Of a stretch of DNA of 5,422 nucleotides, positions 1-4,767 are shown one piece after another (the stretch's first letter is position 1; each line of letters starts with the position of its first letter). A program made the position numbers and the translations under genes. Where the stretch lies: contig CANKVQ010000040.1 of NCBI GenBank assembly GCA_947486885.1, positions 1 to 5,422 of the forward strand. Reading direction: 5' to 3'. The DNA comes from a bacterium (GTDB taxonomy: Bacteria > Babelota > Babeliae > Babelales > JABDEC01). The notes beneath the pieces are model-generated. The model was given only the letters and a program-made list of their open reading frames with translations, was not told the origin of the DNA and did not search any database.

Positions 1-34
1 AAAATCATACTAACACAAATTTAAATCTAGGTGC

Positions 35-40
35 AGGAGA
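35..40 (+). promoter_or_regulatory. Shine-Dalgarno of the XRE/S24 gene
   Basis: AGGAGA lies 9 nt before the ATG at 50. It is a strong ribosome binding site and supports that start. The 34 bases to its left are AT-rich and show no convincing promoter; the transcription start may lie outside the window. Confidence 0.8.
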
Positions 41-49
41 CACAACCAT

Positions 50-724
50 ATGAAGGGATTAACCGCTCTCAGAGTCAAAGAACTTTTGAGAGAAAAAGGC
101 TGGACCACTAAGGTTCTTGCTGAAAAAACAGGCATGTCTGAAAGCTATCTAACTCATATTAAAAATGGCACTCGTCGCTGGAACGAAGATTCTTTGAGAA
201 AACTAGCTAATGCTTTTGAATTATCACCAATTGATTTATTTGCACTTTACCGTAAAAGAACTGATGGAATAGATAATAATATTAACCTTCCAGAACAAAC
301 CGACGTTGATTTAAAAGTACAATTAATTCCAGTTGTAGGTGATATACCATCCAATCCATCGCCATATAATAATCAATTAATGCAAGTCACTACAGGGTTT
401 AAAGACACCTTTGTACCTTTTCTAAACAGCACAGATGGCGCAATTTTTGCTCTAGCCATAGAAAATAACCTCATGGCACCAATCTTCTGCAAAGGCGATC
501 GTCTAGTGATTTCGCCTGAAGTTTGGGCACGCACTAGTGACCTAGCCGCTGTAGAATATGGCAATGATACACCTCTCAAAACTATCGCTAAGGTGACTTA
601 TACTGAAAGTTTTGTGATTCTAGAGACTGTTAACCAAAAACAACCTCCGGTGGCTTTAATTCGCGGTAAAGACCATTTTAGAATTATTGGTAGGGTGATT
701 ACACGCATTCAAAGCTTAATTTAA
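50..724 (+). CDS. HTH_XRE transcriptional regulator with a degenerate S24 (LexA/CI-like) domain
   Basis: This 224-residue protein is a probable DNA-binding repressor acting in the cytoplasm. Residues 6-66 form an XRE/Cro-type helix-turn-helix; the motif LAEKTGMSESYLTHIKNG (23-40) covers the turn and recognition helix. Residues about 89-220 resemble the S24 peptidase fold of LexA and phage CI: IPVVGDIP (93-100) matches the strand leading to the self-cleavage site, ENNLMAPIFCKGDRLVI (138-154) matches the SM-P-GD catalytic block, and RIIGRVI (211-217) is the terminal strand. The usual serine of the G-D/N-S-M motif is Leu141, and the Ala-Gly scissile pair appears as Ser-Asn (101-102). A lysine near the expected general base remains (Lys177). 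Self-cleavage is therefore unlikely (inference), and the domain may serve dimerisation or ligand sensing. The start is fixed by the AGGAGA site. It reads toward rpsF, 127 nt away. Its target is unknown. Confidence 0.85.
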   Translation: MKGLTALRVKELLREKGWTTKVLAEKTGMSESYLTHIKNGTRRWNEDSLRKLANAFELSPIDLFALYRKRTDGIDNNINLPEQTDVDLKVQLIPVVGDIPSNPSPYNNQLMQVTTGFKDTFVPFLNSTDGAIFALAIENNLMAPIFCKGDRLVISPEVWARTSDLAAVEYGNDTPLKTIAKVTYTESFVILETVNQKQPPVALIRGKDHFRIIGRVITRIQSLI

Positions 725-749
725 CTTAACATTAGCCCCTTTTTATGCT
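721..749 (+). promoter_or_regulatory. Candidate sigma-70-type promoter for rpsF-rpsR
   Basis: TTAACT (721-726) and TATGCT (744-749) are separated by 17 nt, the optimal spacing for a housekeeping promoter. The -35 box overlaps the stop codon of the regulator gene. Transcription would start near 756 and leave a leader of about 95 nt before rpsF. The same TATGCT hexamer forms the candidate -10 of the secreted protein gene at 2306. Both boxes match the consensus only in part, and in AT-rich DNA chance matches are common. Confidence 0.4.
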
Positions 750-779
750 ACTTTCTAATAGTTATTTAAGTTCAACTAA

Positions 780-823
780 ATGGGCATAGGGCCCATAACG
801 TACCAAAATCTAAACAATTTTGG
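780..823 (+). promoter_or_regulatory. Two-hairpin leader of the rpsF-rpsR mRNA
   Basis: Hairpin 1 pairs ATGGGC (780-785) with GCCCAT (791-796) around a 5-nt loop. Hairpin 2 pairs CCAAAAT (803-809) with ATTTTGG (817-823) around a 7-nt loop. No T-run follows, so this is not an intrinsic terminator. In many bacteria the S6:S18 complex binds its own leader to repress translation, recognising a structure with an unpaired CCG. No CCG occurs anywhere in 725-851, so a canonical S6:S18 motif is not seen. The structure could be a diverged version or an unrelated leader element. Confidence 0.4.
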
Positions 824-851
824 GCGTTTCCTCTTAGTTTACGGAGTCTCA

Positions 852-1352
852 ATGCTAAGATATGAAACCTTAGTACTATCTATTCCAGAAGCCACTGATG
901 ATGAATGCAGTGCTCTAGAATCACAATTCAATAAAATCGTCGAACAAAACAAAGGTAAGCTAACTTCCTTTGACCGTTGGGGTAAATACCGCCTAGCCTA
1001 TGCTGTAAATAAGCAACGCTATGGCATTTATTTCTTAGCACGTTTCGATGCCCCTGAAACTGGCAAGCACAATATGTTAGATGAAATCAATAAGCTATTA
1101 ACCATTAAGTTAGAAAATTTGGTTATGCGCTCTTTAACCTCAGTATTGGATCCCAAAACTCCTGTTGATTATCGTCGGCCTGCTCCTCTTGATGAACGTC
1201 CACGCAATGTAGACGAATTCTTAAAAGAGAACAAAATGGATGGTCTTTTAAAAGAAGATCGCCATGATACTAAGGTGCATACATCTTCACTAGAATCTGA
1301 AGAAGCACCTGAATCAGACCTTGATATCGACATCGATACAGAATTAGAATAA
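852..1352 (+). CDS. rpsF: Small ribosomal subunit protein S6 (bS6)
   Basis: bS6 binds 16S rRNA in the platform of the 30S subunit as a heterodimer with bS18, encoded next door. The protein is 166 residues. Residues 1-95 are the ferredoxin-like S6 fold: LRYETLVLSIPE opens strand 1, and the hallmark block FDRWGKYRLAYAVNKQRYGIY (40-60) holds the conserved W-G-x-x-x-L-A-Y and N-K. The segment ENLVMRSLTSVLD (88-100) is the last strand. The remaining 66 or so residues are a low-complexity extension ending in a strongly acidic tail (10 Asp/Glu among the last 19). The start is the ATG at 852, with GGAG at 843-846; an ATG 72 nt upstream in frame has no ribosome binding site and adds 24 residues that S6 proteins lack. 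rpsR follows after 15 nt, so the two are co-transcribed. Confidence 0.96.
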   Translation: MLRYETLVLSIPEATDDECSALESQFNKIVEQNKGKLTSFDRWGKYRLAYAVNKQRYGIYFLARFDAPETGKHNMLDEINKLLTIKLENLVMRSLTSVLDPKTPVDYRRPAPLDERPRNVDEFLKENKMDGLLKEDRHDTKVHTSSLESEEAPESDLDIDIDTELE

Positions 1353-1367
1353 TAGGATTAAATAACC

Positions 1368-1655
1368 ATGCCTAAAAAAGTAGAATTAAAACTTAGTTCG
1401 CGCATTTTACGCAAAAAGACTAAGCGCAGCTTAACACCTGTTAAAAGACATTGTCGTTTTGTAAATAATCCAGAATTGGTGCATGCCATTGATTATAAAA
1501 ACGCTGATTTTTTGAAAAGCTTCTTAACTGAACGTGGTAAAATTTTACCAGCTAGAATTTCTGGCAATAGTTCAAAATATCAACGCTTAATGGCACATGA
1601 AATTAAAAAAGCTCGCACTATGGCCTTATTGCCATATACTACTGAGCAATTTTAA
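1368..1655 (+). CDS. rpsR: Small ribosomal subunit protein S18 (bS18)
   Basis: bS18 is a small basic protein of the 30S platform and the obligate partner of bS6. At 95 residues it is slightly longer than the common 75-80. The N-terminal 25 residues are Lys/Arg-rich. The conserved core follows: the CRF segment (29-31), then [20 protein letters not shown] (42-61) and the signature [20 protein letters not shown] (62-81), ending [10 protein letters not shown]. No zinc-binding cysteine set is present; there is one Cys (29). The start has AGGA at 1354-1357, 10 nt upstream. It is the last gene of the operon: a strong terminator begins 21 nt after the stop. In many genomes ssb sits between rpsF and rpsR and rplI follows; neither is here. 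Confidence 0.97.
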   Translation: MPKKVELKLSSRILRKKTKRSLTPVKRHCRFVNNPELVHAIDYKNADFLKSFLTERGKILPARISGNSSKYQRLMAHEIKKARTMALLPYTTEQF

Positions 1656-1676
1656 GCTTTAAGTTATAAATAATAC

Positions 1677-1709
1677 AAAACCCCAGGGTATAAAACTCCT
1701 GGGGTTTTT
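1677..1709 (+). terminator. Intrinsic terminator of rpsF-rpsR, probably bidirectional
   Basis: AAAACCCCAGG (1677-1687) pairs perfectly with CCTGGGGTTTT (1698-1708) around a 10-nt loop, giving an 11-bp stem with a GC-rich centre followed by five T. On the opposite strand the same stem is followed by TTTT, so it can also stop transcripts of the convergent gene that ends at 1761. Confidence 0.93.
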
Positions 1710-1760
1710 ATAGTCTTAAAATTTATTATCAAATTACAAATTGTGATCCAATCTGCCTGT

Positions 1761-2306
1761 TTATATGTGTGTTGTTAGAGCAAAATCTTTTAACTCTACA
1801 TACACAATTTCTAACTGATCAAATTTGATTTTTAAATGATCGGCAAATTCTCGAAGCTGAACAGCATCTGGGCAGCTATCATGCGCTAACACATGATCAA
1901 TCCAAGCTAATTTTTGATCTAATTGCAAACGCTTAACCCATTCATAACCAACTTGATCCTGCACTCTTCGTACTTTGCGCATTAGTTTGCCAACTTCACA
2001 GCAACATTCTTCTCGCCAAACTTTTAAACGATATTGTGCTAAGTCAAACTGCACGCAATTTTTATTAGTTAGTTGCTCTTGCATATAAGCCAGCAATTCT
2101 TTTTTAAATTTCTCTTGTTTCTTAAGATAAACTAATGTACGATCTAAGCGCGTTTCTAATCGATTAAGCTGATAATTAAAATAATCGAATTGCTTAAAAT
2201 AATAGTAAATTTTATTATCGCGCTCTGAAGTATAACAACCAAATTTACCAAAATTAACTGTTTCGATCAGTAAAATTAAACTCAAAAAAAATATTTTTTG
2301 CTTCAT
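1761..2306 (-). CDS. Secreted helical protein of unknown function
   Basis: I do not recognise a family for this 181-residue protein. The N-terminus (MKQKIFFLSLILLIETVNFG) is a typical signal peptide: two Lys, then a hydrophobic run. The mature part looks almost wholly helical with heptad-like spacing, for example LNRLETRLDRTLVYLKK (48-63), LRLKxW-type segments near 93-97 and KLMRKVRRVQDQV (107-119), so a short coiled coil or helical bundle is plausible. It has six cysteines (24, 84, 101-103, 145), including a rare CCC run, which suggests disulfides outside the cytoplasm (inference). Cys24 is preceded by KFG, which is a poor lipobox, so a lipoprotein is unlikely. The start has GGAG only 3 nt upstream (2310-2313), and a candidate promoter lies at 2345-2373. 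It is downstream of alr, but 147 nt separate them, so it probably has its own promoter. Confidence 0.8.
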   Translation of the reverse strand: MKQKIFFLSLILLIETVNFGKFGCYTSERDNKIYYYFKQFDYFNYQLNRLETRLDRTLVYLKKQEKFKKELLAYMQEQLTNKNCVQFDLAQYRLKVWREECCCEVGKLMRKVRRVQDQVGYEWVKRLQLDQKLAWIDHVLAHDSCPDAVQLREFADHLKIKFDQLEIVYVELKDFALTTHI

Positions 2307-2344
2307 GTGCTCCAGCCTAAATTTATAATTTAAATTTAAGCTAG

Positions 2345-2373
2345 AGCATAACGATCTGACAATAACATGACAA
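2345..2373 (-). promoter_or_regulatory. Candidate promoter of the secreted helical protein gene
   Basis: Read on the minus strand, TTGTCA (2373-2368) and TATGCT (2350-2345) are exactly 17 nt apart. They match the sigma-70 consensus at 5 of 6 and 4 of 6 positions. Transcription would start near 2338 and give a leader of about 30 nt. Confidence 0.5.
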
Positions 2374-2385
2374 TAAAATTGTCAT
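2357..2385. repeat. TGACAAT repeat cluster (two direct copies plus one inverted)
   Basis: TGACAATAA occurs at 2357-2365 and again at 2368-2376, offset by 11 nt (about one helical turn). ATGACAAT (2367-2374) also forms an inverted repeat with ATTGTCAT (2378-2385) across a 3-nt spacer. The cluster overlaps the -35 box and spacer of the promoter for the gene at 2306, a common place for a repressor or activator site. A further copy (ATTGTCAT, 4750-4757) lies upstream of the hsp20 gene. Confidence 0.4.
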
Positions 2386-2453
2386 CTTGCTATTTTAGAC
2401 ATATGGACAAAGTAAGCTTATTTAAGGTTTTTTGGGGAATTATTTTCTGACAA

Positions 2454-3566
2454 CTACACTAGTTTTCTAAAAATATTAGGATTTAAGCCTACGATTGATT
2501 CGTAAATATAAATTCCCGCTTGCTCCGACCAGTCGTAAGGTGAAATACCAGCTTTAGAGCCCAATAACACTACTTCACTGCCCACTAACACTTCTGGCAC
2601 GTCAGTGACGTCTATAGTAATCATGTTCATAGCCACCCGGCCAATCACTGGCACTATCACACCATTAACTGAAACTTGACCCAAATTTGATAGCTTACGA
2701 CTATAGCCGTCACAATAACCCACCGGCAATACTGCCAATTTAGTTGGTCGCTCAGTCACAAAAGTTTGATTATAACCTACTGACACACCTACAGCTAACT
2801 CTTTTAATTGAATAATTTTAGTTTTCCACTGTAACACAAACTGTAAGTTCGAGTTTGGTAATTTACTTAAACCATACGCCATACCACCAATTCTAACTAA
2901 ATCAAAGCGAGCTTGGGAGATTAGAAACATGCCAGTTGAACCGACAGCATGCACTAACTCTATGGGTTGATTATTAGCTTTTAAAACTAAAACTAAATCT
3001 TGAAGCTGTTTAAGTTGGTGTGCCGAAAACGCAGAATCTTTTTTTTCCGCTTCAGCTAGATGGGTAAAAACACCCCGTAATTTAATTTGCGGGTATTTAG
3101 TGGCCCAATCTGGCGCTAATAATATTTCGCGTGCTTGTTCTGGCGTAAAGCCTAATCTAGCTAAGCCAGTGTCAATTTTAACATGTATATTTACAAGTTG
3201 GTTTAATTTATAGGCTAATTTATTTAATAATTCTAATTGCTCTAAACTATAAATTGTAAAATCGATTTTTTGCGTGATCGCTAACTGTAAATCGATTTCT
3301 TCCCAACCATAAAAACAGAGTATTAAAATCTGCTTAGTAAAACCTAACTGTCTGGCCTTAAGCGCTTCAACTGTGCCATTAACCGCTAGCCAATCTACTT
3401 CAGAAATTTCTTGGCAAGCTTGGGTAATTAAATCTAAGCCGCAACCGTAAGCGTTACTTTTAACTACAACAGCAAGCTGTGTCTGATTACCAACTAGATT
3501 TTTAATATATTTAAGATTGTTAATTAACGCGATTCGGCTAATCTCGATCCAACTACTAGCTTTAAT
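2454..3566 (-). CDS. alr: Alanine racemase, full length, with probable ATT start codon
   Basis: Alr is a PLP enzyme interconverting L- and D-alanine in the cytoplasm, supplying D-Ala for peptidoglycan. From the proposed start it has 370 residues, the usual length. The N-terminal TIM barrel shows the PLP lysine in VVKSNAYG (Lys36), the KIDTGLARLGF motif (130-140, Lys130 and Arg137), FTHLAEAE with Thr168-His169, Ser210 in HAVGST and the phosphate/arginine block DLVRIGGMAYGL with Arg225. The C-terminal beta domain has the catalytic VGY (Tyr265), GYCDGY (283-288), GRVAMN (309-314) and a late Tyr355. No stop interrupts the frame back to a TAG at 3576-3578, yet no ATG, GTG or TTG occurs before an internal GTG at 2954 (residue 205), which would delete the PLP lysine. 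The ATT at 3566-3564 lies 5 nt after AGGGGG and gives a normal N-terminus, KASSWIEISRIALINN. A sequencing error or lost start is the alternative. Confidence 0.88.
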   Translation of the reverse strand: MKASSWIEISRIALINNLKYIKNLVGNQTQLAVVVKSNAYGCGLDLITQACQEISEVDWLAVNGTVEALKARQLGFTKQILILCFYGWEEIDLQLAITQKIDFTIYSLEQLELLNKLAYKLNQLVNIHVKIDTGLARLGFTPEQAREILLAPDWATKYPQIKLRGVFTHLAEAEKKDSAFSAHQLKQLQDLVLVLKANNQPIELVHAVGSTGMFLISQARFDLVRIGGMAYGLSKLPNSNLQFVLQWKTKIIQLKELAVGVSVGYNQTFVTERPTKLAVLPVGYCDGYSRKLSNLGQVSVNGVIVPVIGRVAMNMITIDVTDVPEVLVGSEVVLLGSKAGISPYDWSEQAGIYIYESIVGLNPNIFRKLV

Positions 3567-3571
3567 TTTAG

Positions 3572-3577
3572 CCCCCT
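3572..3577 (-). promoter_or_regulatory. Shine-Dalgarno deciding the alr start
   Basis: On the minus strand AGGGGG is followed by CTAAA and then ATT. It differs from AGGAGG by one base and sits 5 nt before the ATT codon. It overlaps the in-frame TAG that closes the reading frame, so translation of alr cannot begin further upstream in this frame. No ATG occurs in any frame on this strand over the 80 or so bases upstream. Confidence 0.65.
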
Positions 3578-3613
3578 AAAAGTTAGTTTAGTTCAGAGTT
3601 TCTAATATAAATG

Positions 3614-3643
3614 ATAATATCTAATATTACTTAACTAACCCAA
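3614..3643 (-). promoter_or_regulatory. Weak candidate promoter of alr
   Basis: On the minus strand TTGGGT (3643-3638) and TATTAT (3619-3614) are 18 nt apart. The start of transcription would be near 3607, leaving about 40 nt before the proposed ATT start. The -35 match is poor. Confidence 0.3.
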
Positions 3644-3692
3644 TAGTGCAATAAGCTAGCAATCAAAATTAAAATCAACTAAAATCTGATCT

Positions 3693-3720
3693 GTAAAAAT
3701 TTAATTAACTAAAATTTTAC
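3693..3720. repeat. Imperfect AT-rich inverted repeat upstream of the small secreted gene
   Basis: GTAAAAATTT (3693-3702) and AAAATTTTAC (3711-3720) are complementary at 9 of 10 positions around an 8-nt spacer. It ends 5 nt before the AGGAGA ribosome binding site. It could be an operator or a leader hairpin, but the sequence is so AT-rich that chance is a fair explanation. Confidence 0.3.
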
Positions 3721-3734
3721 GATTAGGAGAGTTT

Positions 3735-4076
3735 ATGCACGCTTGTCCAATCAAAATTAAAGTTGTTTTTTTCGCAATTCCGATCTTTTCAAGTTTAAAC
3801 TTATTTAGCTTAGACACTGCCCAATATCATAGTGCCCGATATGGTGCCGCTGGCAGAGGAAATAATTTTGATGCCAGGTCTGTTGACAGTAATTCCGCTA
3901 TTGTAGCCGTTCCAGTTGCAACTGGCCGCAGGCTCGACTCTCCTGATACAGCAGAACCAGTAATAACAGGTTCTGGCTCTACTGATAGCCGTGAAGCTAT
4001 ATTTGAACGTGGCGGCGCTGAATCAAAAGGATTATGTGCACGCCTATGTGCTTATCTATGTTGTCAAAGGCAGTAG
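3735..4076 (+). CDS. Small secreted protein with cysteine-rich C-terminus, unknown function
   Basis: I do not recognise a family for this 113-residue product. It is supported as a real gene by a strong AGGAGA (3725-3730) 4 nt before the ATG and by a signal-peptide-like N-terminus: KIK (7-9) followed by a hydrophobic run VVFFAIPIFSSLNLFSL (10-26). The mature part (about 30-95) is rich in Gly, Ala, Ser, Asp and Arg and is probably disordered. The C-terminus carries four cysteines spaced C-x3-C-x3-C-C (101, 105, 109, 110), which would lie on one face of a helix. The coding stretch 3841-4020 is about half G+C by hand count (91 of 180), against 9 of 60 in the bases just upstream (3661-3720). The gene is divergent from alr and convergent with hsp20, 23 nt away, with no clear terminator between. 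Export to the envelope or host is inference. Confidence 0.65.
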   Translation: MHACPIKIKVVFFAIPIFSSLNLFSLDTAQYHSARYGAAGRGNNFDARSVDSNSAIVAVPVATGRRLDSPDTAEPVITGSGSTDSREAIFERGGAESKGLCARLCAYLCCQRQ

Positions 4077-4099
4077 CTACTAATTTATTCGATAAAAAT

Positions 4100-4690
4100 T
4101 TACTTAACAGTTAATTTTTTCCACCCAGCTGCATGTTTTTGCGCATCTTTAACTTTAGGCAATCTTATGATCAAAGTTTTGCCATCGCGATTGATTTGCG
4201 CATTTTCCAAATTCTCTACAGGAGCTGGCAACATAACTTGATGATAAGTTTCACTAGCAAAATAGCGCTCGTTTTGACCTGATCTTTCATCACTAGAATT
4301 GCTGCAAGTATAACTAAAGGTTCGGCCATTATTAGCTACATTAAACTTCACGCTACAACCATCAACAACAACTGAACCTTTCAAAGAATTTTGCTTGGCT
4401 TCGATTGTAATACTATTATCGCCAATTTTGTTCGGTAAATCTAAAGCGACTACTATATAGTCACCATCTTCTTTGATATCAGCTTTAATATTTTGAGCTG
4501 AATGATTTTTTAAATTATCTTTATTTAATCGATCAAACATCCGCTGTTCCATGCGCATAATATCTTCATGAAAATCAGCAAATATATGATCAATTTCATC
4601 AAATGATATGCCATGATTTACGATACTTAACCCTAAACCAGAAAGTAATAATAAAAAATTTAATTTAGAAATTTTAACTTTATTTAACAT
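4100..4690 (-). CDS. Exported Hsp20/alpha-crystallin family small heat shock protein
   Basis: Small heat shock proteins are ATP-independent holdases that bind unfolding proteins. This one has 196 residues. Residues 1-29 look like a signal peptide: KVKISK, then a hydrophobic stretch (10-24) and a possible cleavage near Gly27-Ser29. A short Met/Asp-rich N-arm follows. The alpha-crystallin domain spans about 68-180: IKADIKEDGDYIVVALDLP (68-86) is its first sheet, ERYFASETYHQVMLPAPV (141-158) matches the F-x-R-x-x-x-L-P segment, and GKTLIIRLPKV (170-180) matches the closing G-V-L-x-x-x-x-P-K. Between them is an atypical segment with Cys112 and Cys129 that could form a disulfide outside the cytoplasm. 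A weak I-x-I-like LTV ends the protein. Most Hsp20 proteins are cytoplasmic, so predicted export is unusual. AAAGGG lies 6 nt before the ATG. No CIRCE element is present. Confidence 0.88.
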   Translation of the reverse strand: MLNKVKISKLNFLLLLSGLGLSIVNHGISFDEIDHIFADFHEDIMRMEQRMFDRLNKDNLKNHSAQNIKADIKEDGDYIVVALDLPNKIGDNSITIEAKQNSLKGSVVVDGCSVKFNVANNGRTFSYTCSNSSDERSGQNERYFASETYHQVMLPAPVENLENAQINRDGKTLIIRLPKVKDAQKHAAGWKKLTVK

Positions 4691-4712
4691 AATTGACCCT
4701 TTTGTTTTAAGC

Positions 4713-4731
4713 TAACTTGAAGTTAATCATA
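4713..4731 (-). promoter_or_regulatory. Candidate hsp20 -10 box and adjacent palindrome
   Basis: On the minus strand TATGAT (4731-4726) is a good -10 box that would start transcription near 4719, leaving a leader of about 29 nt. No good -35 lies 16-18 nt upstream; a TGACAA lies at 19 nt. Directly after the -10 is a 6+1+6 inverted repeat, TAACTT-G-AAGTTA on the plus strand (4713-4725), covering the expected start point, where a repressor could act. It is not the heat-shock CIRCE sequence and not a sigma-32 promoter. Confidence 0.35.
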
Positions 4732-4767
4732 AAATTAACTAGTACTACAATTGTCATTTTACTAAAG

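Noticed and set aside
373..579. Minus-strand open frame of 68 codons
   Set aside because: It lies entirely inside the regulator gene, has no ribosome binding site, and its product resembles no domain; it is a shadow.
780..823. Leader hairpins as an intrinsic terminator between the regulator and rpsF
   Set aside because: The stems are short, one is AT-rich, and no T-run follows either.
780..851. Upstream in-frame ATG extending S6 by 24 residues
   Set aside because: It has no Shine-Dalgarno, lies in the stem of a hairpin and adds sequence foreign to S6. The ATG at 852 has GGAG at the right distance.
1780..1834. Lipoprotein or known-domain assignment for the secreted helical protein
   Set aside because: The cysteine at 24 lacks a lipobox and no domain signature could be recognised.
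2413..2420. TAAGCTTA palindrome downstream of alr as a terminator or operator
   Set aside because: Only 8 bp with no loop or T-run; expected by chance in AT-rich DNA.
2454..2954. A 166-residue C-terminal alanine racemase fragment starting at GTG, read as a pseudogene
   Set aside because: The frame runs on upstream without a stop and encodes the entire N-terminal barrel including the PLP lysine, so the fragment is an artefact of start-codon choice.
4691..4767. CIRCE/HrcA or sigma-32 control of hsp20
   Set aside because: Neither the TTAGCACTC-N9-GAGTGCTAA element nor a CTTGAA/CCCCAT-type promoter is present.
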